A stretch of DNA of 54,109 nucleotides from assembly GCA_035707105.1 (NCBI GenBank), contig DASSUI010000008.1:1-54109 (forward strand), written 5' to 3'. Made by a program: the position numbers and the translations under genes. Below are positions 8,349 to 17,237 of the stretch, in pieces. A model generated the notes under the pieces. The model did not search any database and had not been told where the DNA came from. It was given only the letters and a program-made list of their open reading frames with translations. Position 1 is the first letter of the stretch; each line of letters opens with the position of its first letter. The DNA is from JACDAN01 sp035707105 (GTDB lineage Bacteria > Actinomycetota > Thermoleophilia > Gaiellales > Gaiellaceae).

Positions 8349-9446
8349 TCAGGCACCGGGCTGCGACTGCCGCGGCCGCCGTAGCCACGCACTTCGCCCG
8401 ACGAATCCGAGGCGGCGGACGAGTCCCGCGATGCCGCCGGGGAGGAGCAGCATGATCGCGATCAGGACGGCGCCGAAGACCACTGCGGGCGCCTGTGTAG
8501 AGAAATCCGAGGACAGGATCGGCGGGTTCTGCGCGTAGATCGGCAAGAAGACGTAGAGCAGCGCGCCGAAGATCGCACCGAACAGCGAGCCGAGCCCTCC
8601 GATGACTGCGGCCGCGAGGAGCAGGATCGAGAGGCTGACCGGGAAGGTGTCGGGATTGACGTACGCGACCTCGATCGCGAGGAGCGCGCCGGCGGCGCCG
8701 GCGAACGCGGAGGAGACGCCGAACGCGAGCGTCTTGTACAGGGCAGCGTCGACGCCCGACGACACGGCCGCGATCTCGCCGTCCCGCAGCGCCCGCCACG
8801 CCCGGCCGACCCGCCCGCGGACGAGCAGCCAGGCGGCGACGAACACGACGGCCGCCGTGCCCCACGCCTCGTAGAAAAGCCAGTGGCGCGTGGAGATGTC
8901 CCAGCCGAACGGTGTCGTCGGAAGGTTCAGGTTCAGGCCTCCGCCGCCGCCAGTGACCTCGTCGAACCGCTTCATCAGGATCGGGAACGAGACTGCGACG
9001 GCAAGGGTCGCGAGCGCGAGCGAGATCCCGCCCAGGCGGAGCGCCGGGATTCCGAAGACGAAGCCGATCGCCCCTGTCACGAGCGCGGCGATGGGGATCG
9101 TGAACACCGGCCGCATCCCGTCCCCGATCGGCATCCACGACGGCGGGTCGAGCATGTACAGCTCGAGCCCCGGCCGCCCGAGGGAAAGCAGCGTCGCGAC
9201 GTAGGCCCCGAGCCCGACGAACGCCCCGTGGCCGAGCGAGATCTGTCCGCTGTACCCGGTCAGGAGGTTGAGTCCGAGGAGCGCGACGAACCAGATTCCG
9301 ACGAGGGTGAACTGGCCGACGCGGAACTCGGCCGAAGCCGGGTCGAGGCGAGCGTCGAAGATCCGCGGCAGGAAGGCGATGAAGACCGCGAGGCCGATGA
9401 CGGCCGCAACCTTGAGCGCGGTGATCGCGATCGGGGGGAACCGCAC
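8349..9446 (-). CDS. livM: HAAT-family ABC transporter permease LivM-like
   Basis: 365 residues from a GTG that shares bases with the livH stop (TAGTG). About eight to ten hydrophobic helices are visible. The family motif LNLLTGYSGQISLGHGAF near residues 60-77 and the cytoplasmic loop GRAWRALRDGEIAAVSSG, which contacts the ATPase, identify the LivM branch. With LivH it forms the membrane channel of a branched-chain amino acid/amide/urea-type importer. The C-terminus is Arg-rich. The upstream open frame is antisense-phase through livH and is not part of it. Confidence 0.92.
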   Translation of the reverse strand: MRFPPIAITALKVAAVIGLAVFIAFLPRIFDARLDPASAEFRVGQFTLVGIWFVALLGLNLLTGYSGQISLGHGAFVGLGAYVATLLSLGRPGLELYMLDPPSWMPIGDGMRPVFTIPIAALVTGAIGFVFGIPALRLGGISLALATLAVAVSFPILMKRFDEVTGGGGGLNLNLPTTPFGWDISTRHWLFYEAWGTAAVVFVAAWLLVRGRVGRAWRALRDGEIAAVSSGVDAALYKTLAFGVSSAFAGAAGALLAIEVAYVNPDTFPVSLSILLLAAAVIGGLGSLFGAIFGALLYVFLPIYAQNPPILSSDFSTQAPAVVFGAVLIAIMLLLPGGIAGLVRRLGFVGRSAWLRRPRQSQPGA

Positions 9447-10465
9447 TAGACCCTCCTCACGACGCGGTGACCGAAGAGGCCCTGGGGCCGGATCAGCAGC
9501 ACGACGAGCAGGACGGCGAGCGCCGCCGGCAGGCGCAGCTCCCCACCGACGAAGTCGACGTACGCGCCGAGGACGTTGATGACGACGCCGAGTACGAGCC
9601 CGCCCACGACCGCTCCGACCGGGCTGTCGATACCGCCGAGGACCGCGGCGGCGAAGGCGTAGATGAGGACGACCAGCATCATGTTCGGATCGAGCGTCAG
9701 CGCCGGCGCGGCCATCATCCCCGCGACGGCGCCGAGCGCCGCGGCGAGCCCCCACCCGAGCGCGAGCATCCAGCCCACCCGGACGCCGAGGAGCCGGCTC
9801 GCCTCCTGGCTGTTCGCGACCGCGCGCATGACCAGGCCGAGGGTGGTCAGATTGAAGAACGCCCAGAGCACGCTGACCGTCACGAGGCACACGACGAGGA
9901 CGCCGAGGTCCTGGAGCGACACGACCACGCCGGCGATCTCGACCGTCCTGAGCGGGAACGGACTGTCGAACGCCTTGACCTCGGTGCCCCAGATCCAGCC
10001 GGTGAGCCCGTTGAGCGCGATCAGCAGGCCGATCGTCACGATGACGATCACGATCTCCGGCCGGTGCTCGACCGGCCGGATCAGCGTCCGCTCGATCGCC
10101 GCGCCTCCGGCGAAGGCGATGACGAGCGTGAGCGCGAACGCGGGCCAGAACGAGAGCCCGTGGTTCATCAGCGACCAGGCGACGTACGTCGTGAACGTTG
10201 CCATCTCCCCCTGGGCGAAGTTGAGAACGTCGGTTGCGCGGTAGATCAGGACGAGCGCGAGGGCGAGGCTTGCGAAGATCGCTCCCTGCGCGAGGCCGCT
10301 CACGACCTGCTGGCCGTACCCGTCCCAGGTGAAGGTGTCCTTGGTGGCCGCGAAGAACAGACCGACCACGCCGACGAGCGCCAGCGACGCGACGAGGATC
10401 AGGGCGGCCTGCAGCGCCGGGCCGATGCTGGCGTTCGTCCACGGGGCTCTCGCGCGAAGCTCCAC
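9446..10465 (-). CDS. livH: HAAT-family ABC transporter permease LivH-like
   Basis: 339 residues beginning at a GTG immediately after the livF stop codon. Multiple membrane helices; the signature FASLALALVLIYRATDVLNF, continuing AQGEMATF, and the coupling loop GLVMRAVANSQEASRLLGV are characteristic of LivH permeases. It follows livG and livF with no gap, so the four genes are co-transcribed. N-terminal residues 20-50 form an extra hydrophobic segment before the conserved core, making the protein somewhat longer than E. coli LivH (about 308). Confidence 0.92.
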   Translation of the reverse strand: MELRARAPWTNASIGPALQAALILVASLALVGVVGLFFAATKDTFTWDGYGQQVVSGLAQGAIFASLALALVLIYRATDVLNFAQGEMATFTTYVAWSLMNHGLSFWPAFALTLVIAFAGGAAIERTLIRPVEHRPEIVIVIVTIGLLIALNGLTGWIWGTEVKAFDSPFPLRTVEIAGVVVSLQDLGVLVVCLVTVSVLWAFFNLTTLGLVMRAVANSQEASRLLGVRVGWMLALGWGLAAALGAVAGMMAAPALTLDPNMMLVVLIYAFAAAVLGGIDSPVGAVVGGLVLGVVINVLGAYVDFVGGELRLPAALAVLLVVLLIRPQGLFGHRVVRRV

Positions 10466-11170
10466 CTAGTACCCCAGGTAGGACTTGCGGACGCCTTCGT
10501 GGCGAAGGAGCTCGTCGCTCGTCCCGGCGACGGCCACCTTGCCGACCTCGAGCACGTACGCCCGCGACGCGACGTCGAGGGCGATCGTCGCGTTCTGCTC
10601 GACGACGAGCACCGTCAGCCGCTCCTCGTCGTTCAGCCTGCGGACGATCGCGAACAGCTCCCGCACGATCGTCGGCGCGAGGCCGAGCGACGGCTCGTCG
10701 AGCATCAGCAGCCGCGGCTTCGACACGAGCGCCCGGGCGAGCGCCAGCATCTGCTGCTCGCCGCCGCTGAGCGTCGCGGCGTCCTGGGTCCGGCGCCGGC
10801 CGATCCAGGGGAAGTACCCGACCACCCGTTCGGCCTCCTCCGCCAGGGACACGCCACGACCGACGGCGCCCATGCGCAGGTTCTCCCAGACGGTGAGCTC
10901 GGGGAAGAGTCCCCGGCCCTCCGGGACGTGGGCGATGCCGAGCCGCGCGACCGCCTCCGGGCTCCGGCGCGGCAGGCGGCGCCCGTTGAACACGAGCTCG
11001 CCCGACGTCCGCGTCATCCCCGAGATGCTGCGGAGCGTCGTCGTCTTGCCCGCGCCGTTCGCGCCGAGCAGCGCGACGACCTCGCCCTCGTCGACGGTCA
11101 ACGAGACGCCGTGTAGGGCGCGAATCGGGCCGTAGCGCGCGTGCACGTCCTTGAGCTCAAGCAGCGGCAT
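10466..11170 (-). CDS. livF: ABC transporter ATP-binding protein LivF-like
   Basis: 234 residues. Walker A GANGAGKTT near residue 37, signature LSGGEQQMLALARAL, Walker B LLMLDEPSLGLAP and the LivF-type ending with VLEVGKVAVAGTSDEL are all present, so it should be an active ATPase. The ATG at 11170 overlaps the livG tail by 14 bases, giving translational coupling. With LivG it energises the importer encoded downstream. Length matches E. coli LivF (237). Confidence 0.95.
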   Translation of the reverse strand: MPLLELKDVHARYGPIRALHGVSLTVDEGEVVALLGANGAGKTTTLRSISGMTRTSGELVFNGRRLPRRSPEAVARLGIAHVPEGRGLFPELTVWENLRMGAVGRGVSLAEEAERVVGYFPWIGRRRTQDAATLSGGEQQMLALARALVSKPRLLMLDEPSLGLAPTIVRELFAIVRRLNDEERLTVLVVEQNATIALDVASRAYVLEVGKVAVAGTSDELLRHEGVRKSYLGY

Positions 11171-11891
11171 GCTCGCCCCCGAGGTACGCCTCGATCACTT
11201 CGGGGTCTCGCTGAACCTCCTGCGGCGTCCCCTCGGCGATCTTGCGGCCGAAGTTCAGGACGTGCACACGGTCGCTGACGCTCATCACGAAGGCCATGTG
11301 GTGCTCGACGATGAGCAGCGTGAGGTCGAAGTCCTTGCGGATCCCCTGGATCAGCGTCGCGAGCTCCCCGACCTCCTCGTGGTTGAGTCCGCCTGCGGGC
11401 TCGTCGAGCAGGAGGAGGCGCGGCCGTGAGACGAGCGCTCGCGCGAGCTCGACCCGCTTCAGCGTCCCGAACGACAGGCCGGCCGCCGGCCGGGCCGCGA
11501 GCTGGGCGAGCCCTAGGTAGTCGAGTGTCTCGCCCACGAGGGCCCGTCCGCGTCGCTCGCCGAACGGCCGCATGCGCGTGTGGGCGCCGACGAGGACGTT
11601 CTCGGCGACGGTCATCGTCGGGAAGAGGACAACGTTCTGGAACGTGCGGGCGACACCGCGCTTGACCACCCTGTGCGGTCGGATCCGGAGCAGGTCTCGT
11701 CCGTCGAAGACGACCCGCCCGGAATCGGGGCGGTACACGCGCGTCACGACGTTGAAGAGGGTCGTCTTCCCGGCCCCGTTCGGACCGATCAGCCCGCCGA
11801 CCGCCCCTTGCTCGAGCGCCAGCGAGACGTTGTCCAGCGCGACGATCCCCCCGAAGCGGCGCGTCACGTTTTCGACTGCCAGGAGTGGCAC
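11157..11891 (-). CDS. livG: ABC transporter ATP-binding protein LivG-like
   Basis: 244 residues from a GTG at 11891, first gene of the importer operon. Walker A GPNGAGKTT, the LivG insert region with NVVLFPTMTVAENVLVGAHT, Walker B LLLLDEPAGGLN, and the C-terminal GRKIAEGTPQEVQRDPEVIE are typical. The signature reads LSFGTLKRVELARAL rather than LSGGQ, a variation seen in LivG-type proteins. The longer in-frame extension to 11975 was rejected: the GTG at 11891 begins the conserved VPLLAVENVTRRFGG, and TATCAT (11906-11901) lies nine bases ahead as a candidate -10. The upstream neighbour, an MBL hydrolase, is divergent. Confidence 0.93.
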   Translation of the reverse strand: MPLLAVENVTRRFGGIVALDNVSLALEQGAVGGLIGPNGAGKTTLFNVVTRVYRPDSGRVVFDGRDLLRIRPHRVVKRGVARTFQNVVLFPTMTVAENVLVGAHTRMRPFGERRGRALVGETLDYLGLAQLAARPAAGLSFGTLKRVELARALVSRPRLLLLDEPAGGLNHEEVGELATLIQGIRKDFDLTLLIVEHHMAFVMSVSDRVHVLNFGRKIAEGTPQEVQRDPEVIEAYLGGEHAAA

Positions 11892-11931
11892 GGGGCGCCG
11901 ATGATAAGGCGCCGGGGGTTGAATAAGCGAG

Positions 11932-12879
11932 ATGGTCGACCTCGAGACCGGGATCCGCCGCATCACCTTCCCCATGCCGCTCGGCCTCGACCACGTGCAC
12001 TGCTACCTCCTCCCGGCGGAGGGCGGCGGCTGGACGGTGGTGGACACCGGCCTCGGGCTTCCCGACGCGGCTGAGAGATGGCGGCGTATCGTCGAGCAGC
12101 TGGACGAGCCTGTCGTGCGCATCGTCATCACCCATTTCCACCCCGACCACGTCGGCGCGGCCGCCGATCTCGGCGGGCTGACGGGAGCGCCCGTCTTCCA
12201 GGGAGCCGACGACTACGCGCAGTGCCTCCGGACGTGGGGCGAGCTGCGCGTCGAGGAGCGGATGCCGAAGTACCTGCAGCTGCACGGCGCTCCTCGCGAG
12301 GACGTGGAGTCGTTTCGCACCGAGGCGACCGCGTTCGTCCGTCTCGTCCGCTTCGCGCGCGACCCGGAGCCGCTCTCGGCCGGCGACGAGGTGGACGGCT
12401 GGGTCGTCCTCCACCTGCCCGGGCACGCAGATGGGCACCTAGCCCTGCTTCGCGACGGAATCCTCGTCGCCGGGGATACGCTGCTCGGCTCGATCTCGCC
12501 GAACATCGGCCTGTATCCCGATTCGCGGCCCGATCCTCTCGGCGACTACCTGACCTCGCTGAACCGAATCGCCGAGCTTGGGCCGCGCGTGGCGTTTCCG
12601 GGTCACGGCGAGCCGATCGGCGATCCGGCCGGCAGGGCCCGGGAGCTGATCGCCCACCACCAAGAGCGGCTCGAACAGACGGCCGCTGCGCTCGACGGGC
12701 GGCCGCAGACCGCGTACGACGTGTCGCTGAAGCTCTTCCCCGAGCCGCTCTCGACGACCTTGCGCCGCTTCGCGCTCGCGGAGACGCGGGCGCACATCGA
12801 GTACCTCGTCAAGCGCGACAAAGCGCGGCTCGTCGAAGAGCCCGACAGGATCTCCTACCTGGGGACGACACGGGAGTAA
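11932..12879 (+). CDS. MBL-fold metallo-hydrolase
   Basis: 315 residues. The zinc-binding motif THFHPDHVG near residue 65, the later His in LHLPGHADGH, the Asp in LVAGDTLLG and the His in VAFPGHGEPI build a complete metallo-beta-lactamase di-metal site. The extra helical C-terminal part (SLKLFPEPLSTTLRRFALAE then AHIEYL) resembles the winged-helix tail of LACTB2-like hydrolases, which act on thioesters or RNA. Divergent from livG, with only 40 bases between. The stop is followed 40 bases later by the penicillin acylase gene. No signal peptide, so cytoplasmic. Confidence 0.88.
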   Translation: MVDLETGIRRITFPMPLGLDHVHCYLLPAEGGGWTVVDTGLGLPDAAERWRRIVEQLDEPVVRIVITHFHPDHVGAAADLGGLTGAPVFQGADDYAQCLRTWGELRVEERMPKYLQLHGAPREDVESFRTEATAFVRLVRFARDPEPLSAGDEVDGWVVLHLPGHADGHLALLRDGILVAGDTLLGSISPNIGLYPDSRPDPLGDYLTSLNRIAELGPRVAFPGHGEPIGDPAGRARELIAHHQERLEQTAAALDGRPQTAYDVSLKLFPEPLSTTLRRFALAETRAHIEYLVKRDKARLVEEPDRISYLGTTRE

Positions 12880-12919
12880 ACTCCCGAAGCCTCACACACC
12901 GCTCGGCCAGGGAGGGATA

Positions 12920-15718
12920 GTGAGGAGACGCGGAGCTGTCCTGATGGTGGTGCTCGTCGGCCTCGCGCTGGCGTCGACCTCGGGTGCCTCGCGCGCCCAG
13001 GACGCGACTGTCAGGCTGCCCGGCCTCGACGGTCCTGTCCGCATCATCCGGGACAAGCTGGGCGTCCCGCATGTCTACGCGACGAGCGACCATGACGCGA
13101 TCTTCGCGGTGGGGTGGCTGCACGCCGGCGACCGGTTCTTCCAGATGGACGTCAGTCGACGCCAGGCGGCCGGGCGTCTGGCCGAGCTCCTCGGCCCCTC
13201 GGCGCTCCCGTCGGATGTGCAGCTGCGGACGATCGGGCTCCTGCGCGCCGCGCAGCGCTCGCTGCCGGCGCTCTCGCCGGAGTCGCGCGCGAGCTCGGAG
13301 GCGTACGCAGCCGGCGTCAACGCATGGCTCGCTCGGCACCCGCTGCCGCCCGAGTACCGGGCGCTCGAGCTGACGAAAACCTCGGTGCCCGAATGGACGG
13401 GGCTCGACTCGATGGCGGTCACCAAGCTGCTCGCCACGGGGCTGTCGTTCGACCTCGGCGACATCGCCAACACCCAGCGGCTGATCGCCTACTCGACCGC
13501 GCTGGGTCCTGCGGCCGGAGCGGCGCTCTTCTCAGCCGACGTCAACCGGGCCGAGCCGTTCGCCCACGCGCCGTCGATCCTCCCGGGCGACACGGCGCAG
13601 TCTGTCGGCGTGGAGCGCAGTCCGGCGTGGTCGGCGCGCAGCCTCTCCCTTCGCGCGCAGAGGCTAGGCGCGATTCTCGCCCGCGCGAAGCGAGCGGGCA
13701 TCGCCGTTCGGCCGGGCGACCGCGGCAGCAACATCTTCGTCGTCGACGGGGCGCACTCGGCGTCCGGCCACGCGATGGTCGCGAGCGACCCGCACCTCGC
13801 CCTCGACTCGCCGCCGGTCTTCTACGAGCTCGGCCTCGACGTCACTCCCGGTCGCCGACAGGAGCGGCTCAGCATCTACGGGGTCACCTTCCCGGGCACG
13901 CCGTTCGTCGTCCACGGGATGAACGAGCACATCGCCTGGGGATCGACGGTCAACCCGACCGACGTGACCGACGTCTACCAGGAGCAGCTGGTCTTCCAGG
14001 GCGGGGTTCCGGTGGCAACGACGTACCGCGGGCAGCAGGAGCCGCTCGTCGTGATCCCGGAGACCTATCGGGCGAACGCGCCCGGCAACGGCACCGCCGA
14101 CGACGTCGCCGTCGTCCCGCCCAGCGCGTCGGTTCCGCCCGCGACCTTCGTCGTCCCGCGCCGGAACAACGGCCCGCTGATCAGCGTCTCCCCGGCGCTC
14201 AGTGTGCAGTTCACGGGCTTCGCCCCCACACGGGAGCCCGACTTCTTCCGGCTGCTCGCCCGTGCGGAGACCGTCGCCGAGGCCCGGGCCGCCGTGCGCT
14301 ACTTCGACTTCGGCGCCCAGAACTGGATGGTCGCCGACCGGCAGGGGTCGATCGGCTACTTCACGAGCGGCGAGATTCCGCTTCGCGAAGACCTCCAGGC
14401 CGGCACTGTGAACGGCCTGCCGCCCTGGTTCGTCCGCAACGGGACGGGCGGGAACGAGTGGATCCCGGATCCCGCGCCTGCCGAGGATCAGGCGAACCGG
14501 TACGAGCTGCTCCCGTTCTCCGAGATGGACCAGCTCGCGAACCCGGCGCGCGGCTGGATCTCGAACGCGAATCAGGATCCGAACGGCCAGACGTTCGACA
14601 ACGACCCGCTGAACGAGCTGCGCCCCGGAGGCGGCATCCGCTACGTCACGCCCGGACACGATCACGGCACCCGAAACGCGCGGCTGTCGACGCGGATCCC
14701 GGAGGCGCTCGCCGACGGCTCCGTCTCGTTCGCGGAGATGCAGTCCATCCAGGCGGACGTGAAGCTCCATGACGCAGCCGTCTTCGTGCCGTACCTGACG
14801 CGGGCGCTCCAGGCGGCGACGACGCCCGGCGCTCCTCCGGAGTTGGCAGCGCTTGGCGCGAACCCGGCGGTCGGCGAGGCGGTCGGGCGGCTCGGCGGGT
14901 GGGACTTCTCGACGCCGACCGGCATCGTCGAGGGCTGGGATGCCGGGGCTTCCGCCGGGACGCCGCCGTCGCAGGACGAGATCGACGCAAGCGTCGCGAC
15001 GACGATTTACTCGCTGTGGCGCGGCCGGCTGATCGCGAACACGGTGGACGCGACGCTCCAGTCCGTCGGGCTCGGAGGATTCCTGCCTCCGGCCGAGCGA
15101 GCCCTGATCGGCATCAGGCATCTCCTCGAGACCTATTCCGTCACCGGCGGCGTAGGCGCCTCGGGCGTGAACTTCTTCAACGTGCCGGGTCTCGCGTCGC
15201 CGTCCGCGCGACGTGACTTCCTGCTGCTGAAGAGCGTCCAGGACGCCCTCGCTCTCGCGGCGGGCCCCGACTTCGCGCCGGCGTTCGGCGGGTCGACCAA
15301 CCAGGCCGACTACCGGTGGGGCAAGCTCCACCGGATCGTCTTCGACCATCCGCTCGGCGGCCCGTTCTCCATCCCGCCGGGTGCCGGTTTCAGCCATCTC
15401 GCCGCCGCGCTTCCGGGGATCCCGACCGACGGCGGCTTCGGCGTCGTCGACGCGTCCTCCCATTCGGCCCGCGCGACCGGGCTCAACTCCTTCATGTTCG
15501 GCAGCGGTCCGGCCCGGCGGTTCGTCGCCGAGCCGCGGAAGTCTCATCCGCGCGCGGTGCAGGTGATTCCGGGCGGAGAGAGCGGGACGCCGGGCGAGCT
15601 GTTCTTCGGCAACCAGCTGCCGCTCTGGCTCTCCGACCGGTATCACGCGGCGACGCTGCAGCGCGGCGAGGTGCAGCGCCAGGCGCTCTCGGTCGAGCGA
15701 CTGCTGCCCGGCCGGTAG
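12920..15718 (+). CDS. Penicillin acylase family protein (secreted Ntn hydrolase)
   Basis: 932 residues from a GTG preceded by a GGGAGGG ribosome site. Residues 1-26 form a signal peptide (VLVGLALASTSGASRAQ). The A-chain begins VRIIRDKLGVPHVYATSDHDA. The processing site is RPGDRGSNIFVVDG, where Ser270 becomes the new N-terminal nucleophile after autoproteolysis. The B-chain contains SDPHLALDSPPVFYE and the substrate-pocket segments NEHIAWGSTVN and DFGAQNWMVADRQGSIGYF. This S45-family architecture fits amide hydrolases including acyl-homoserine lactone acylases; the substrate cannot be told. It acts outside the cytoplasmic membrane. The length is slightly above typical (about 780-850). Monocistronic; the gap to tRNA-Lys holds only a 7-bp inverted repeat (15726-15732 and 15761-15767). 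Confidence 0.92.
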   Translation: MRRRGAVLMVVLVGLALASTSGASRAQDATVRLPGLDGPVRIIRDKLGVPHVYATSDHDAIFAVGWLHAGDRFFQMDVSRRQAAGRLAELLGPSALPSDVQLRTIGLLRAAQRSLPALSPESRASSEAYAAGVNAWLARHPLPPEYRALELTKTSVPEWTGLDSMAVTKLLATGLSFDLGDIANTQRLIAYSTALGPAAGAALFSADVNRAEPFAHAPSILPGDTAQSVGVERSPAWSARSLSLRAQRLGAILARAKRAGIAVRPGDRGSNIFVVDGAHSASGHAMVASDPHLALDSPPVFYELGLDVTPGRRQERLSIYGVTFPGTPFVVHGMNEHIAWGSTVNPTDVTDVYQEQLVFQGGVPVATTYRGQQEPLVVIPETYRANAPGNGTADDVAVVPPSASVPPATFVVPRRNNGPLISVSPALSVQFTGFAPTREPDFFRLLARAETVAEARAAVRYFDFGAQNWMVADRQGSIGYFTSGEIPLREDLQAGTVNGLPPWFVRNGTGGNEWIPDPAPAEDQANRYELLPFSEMDQLANPARGWISNANQDPNGQTFDNDPLNELRPGGGIRYVTPGHDHGTRNARLSTRIPEALADGSVSFAEMQSIQADVKLHDAAVFVPYLTRALQAATTPGAPPELAALGANPAVGEAVGRLGGWDFSTPTGIVEGWDAGASAGTPPSQDEIDASVATTIYSLWRGRLIANTVDATLQSVGLGGFLPPAERALIGIRHLLETYSVTGGVGASGVNFFNVPGLASPSARRDFLLLKSVQDALALAAGPDFAPAFGGSTNQADYRWGKLHRIVFDHPLGGPFSIPPGAGFSHLAAALPGIPTDGGFGVVDASSHSARATGLNSFMFGSGPARRFVAEPRKSHPRAVQVIPGGESGTPGELFFGNQLPLWLSDRYHAATLQRGEVQRQALSVERLLPGR

Positions 15719-15852
15719 CAGCGGAGGCATGTCCGCGTTGCGGCTGGCCTCGGTGTCGACACATGCCGGCGCTCGATCGAGTCGAGGAACTAGCGTGACG
15801 CGTTGCCGAGCTTGCACAGATGCGGTCACTCCAGGCCAGTTCCGAGTCCCAA

Positions 15853-15925
15853 TGGGCCGGGCAGGGATCGAACCTGCGACCTTGGGATTAAAAGTCCCCT
15901 GCTCTACCGACTGAGCTACCGGCCC
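15853..15925 (-). tRNA. tRNA-Lys (TTT anticodon)
   Basis: On the minus strand the 73-base cloverleaf has a 7-bp acceptor stem GGGCCGG/CCGGCCC, D-arm TAGCTCAGTCGGTAGAGC, anticodon loop with TTT, and T-loop GGTTCGATCC. No CCA is encoded; the discriminator base is A. Confidence 0.97.
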
Positions 15926-15944
15926 CGCCCGGCCAGCGTAGCGC

Positions 15945-16847
15945 CTAGAGAATGCGCGCCCCGAGCGCGCTCGCGGCCAGGTCGACCGCCAGCGTCGCCG
16001 TCGTGTTCTCGTGGTCGAGGATCGGATTGACCTCGACGAGCTCGAGCGCCGACAGGAGGTTGCTCTCGGCGACGAGCTCCATCGCCAGGTGCGCCTCGCG
16101 GTAGGAGAGGCCGCCCTTCACCGGCGAGCCGACGCCGGGCGCGACGACGGGGTCGACGAGGTCGAGGTCGAGCGAGACATGGACGAACGGAGCGCCCGCG
16201 ACCCGATCGAGCGCCTCCCGCAGGACGGGCTCGACGCCGCGCCGGTCGATGTCCGAGATCGTGTAGACGGCGACGCCCGAGTGCTCGATCGTCTCTCGCT
16301 CACCGGGGTCGATGCTGCGTGCGCCGATGAGCACGACGCGCTCGGGATCGAGCGCGGGCAGCGTCCACTTGTTGCTCTCGAACCCGGCCCCGGCCCGCCC
16401 GAGCGCCGCGGCGAGCGGCATCCCGTGGACGTTGCCGCTCGGCGTCGTCTCCGGGGTGTTGAGGTCGCCGTGCGCGTCGAACCACAAGACGCCGCCGGGG
16501 CCGTCGACGGACGCGAGGCCGCCGATCGTCCCGATCGCGACGGAGTGGTCGCCGCCGAGCACGAGCGGAGTGAGACCCTGCTCGGCCGCCGACCGCACCT
16601 GCTCCGCGATCCGCTCGCAGGTCTCCCTGATCTCGTCGAGGAAGCGGGCGTTCTCCCGGCCCACGTCCATCGTCTCGCGAACGTGGGTGTAGACGTTGCC
16701 CCAGTCCTCCGAGGCGATGCCGAGCTCCGCGAGCCGCTCGCCGAGGCCGGCGTAGCGGATCGCCGAAGGCCCCATGTCGACCCCGCGCCGGCCCGCGCCG
16801 AGGTCCAGCTCGGCGCCGATGATCGCGACACGCGTTTCCCGGCTCAC
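15945..16847 (-). CDS. rocF: Arginase (ureohydrolase family)
   Basis: 300 residues from a GTG. The binuclear manganese site is complete: GGDHSVAIGT, WFDAHGDLNT and VSLDLDLVDP. The segment TPETTPSGNVHGMPLAAALG is characteristic of arginase in contrast to agmatinase. It hydrolyses arginine to ornithine and urea in the cytoplasm. The hexamer TATCCT (16861-16856) ends eight bases before the GTG, so the message is probably leaderless. The gene is enclosed by two tRNA genes on the same strand, tRNA-Glu upstream and tRNA-Lys 19 bases downstream of its stop. No other arginine-catabolic gene is adjacent. Confidence 0.9.
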   Translation of the reverse strand: MSRETRVAIIGAELDLGAGRRGVDMGPSAIRYAGLGERLAELGIASEDWGNVYTHVRETMDVGRENARFLDEIRETCERIAEQVRSAAEQGLTPLVLGGDHSVAIGTIGGLASVDGPGGVLWFDAHGDLNTPETTPSGNVHGMPLAAALGRAGAGFESNKWTLPALDPERVVLIGARSIDPGERETIEHSGVAVYTISDIDRRGVEPVLREALDRVAGAPFVHVSLDLDLVDPVVAPGVGSPVKGGLSYREAHLAMELVAESNLLSALELVEVNPILDHENTTATLAVDLAASALGARIL

Positions 16848-16855
16848 GGCGGAGG

Positions 16856-16861
16856 AGGATA
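16856..16861 (-). promoter_or_regulatory. Candidate leaderless -10 of rocF
   Basis: TATCCT on the minus strand, eight bases before the GTG start; no recognisable -35 at the usual distance. Confidence 0.55.
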
Positions 16862-16899
16862 CGGGGAGCGCTTCCGCCCACGAGGCCGTTTCCCGCGGA

Positions 16900-16972
16900 T
16901 GCCCCCAGCGGGATTCGAACCCGCGCTACAGCCTTGAAAGGGCTGTGACCTGGGCCGCTAGTCGATGGGGGC
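16900..16972 (-). tRNA. tRNA-Glu (TTC anticodon)
   Basis: 73 bases on the minus strand: acceptor GCCCCCA/TGGGGGC, anticodon stem CAGCC/GGCTG around CTTTCAA with anticodon TTC, and T-loop GGTTCGAATCC. No CCA is encoded. Confidence 0.97.
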
Positions 16973-17048
16973 CCGCACGCAGGGTACTCACCCGCGCGTA
17001 TCGAACGCGAACGAGGCAGCGAGCTTCCGGCCGATACCCTGAACCCCG

Positions 17049-17121
17049 GGGCGGTTAGCTCAGTTGGGAGAGCGCCTGCCTTACAAGCAGGAGGTCGCTG
17101 GTTCGAGCCCGGCACCGCCCA
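17049..17121 (+). tRNA. tRNA-Val (TAC anticodon)
   Basis: 73 bases on the plus strand: acceptor GGGCGGT/ACCGCCC, D-arm TAGCTCAGTTGGGAGAGC, anticodon stem CTGCC/AAGCAG region with TAC, and T-loop GGTTCGAGCC. No CCA is encoded (the discriminator A is followed by CCT). It is the last conserved gene before the accessory segment starting at about 17.2 kb. Confidence 0.97.
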
Positions 17122-17141
17122 CCTTACGAGGCATCGCGCGG

Positions 17142-17188
17142 ACCGCCGCCGGAACCCGATAGGTCGGGACGAGTCGGCGGCGGTTTGT
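17142..17188 (+). terminator. Probable terminator after tRNA-Val
   Basis: ACCGCCGCCG (17142-17151) pairs perfectly with CGGCGGCGGT (17175-17184). Inside it CCCGA/TCGGG form a second small hairpin, and TTGT follows. It is 21 bases past the tRNA end. The rest of the gap to 17237 shows nothing recognisable. Confidence 0.55.
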
Positions 17189-17237
17189 GCACGCGGATGA
17201 TGAGCAGGCGGAGTCGTCCGTGGTCGGCGTAAGGTCG

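Noticed and set aside
13664..15829. A 721-codon open frame on the minus strand
   Set aside because: It is antisense to the penicillin acylase gene, whose signal peptide, nucleophile and motifs are intact.
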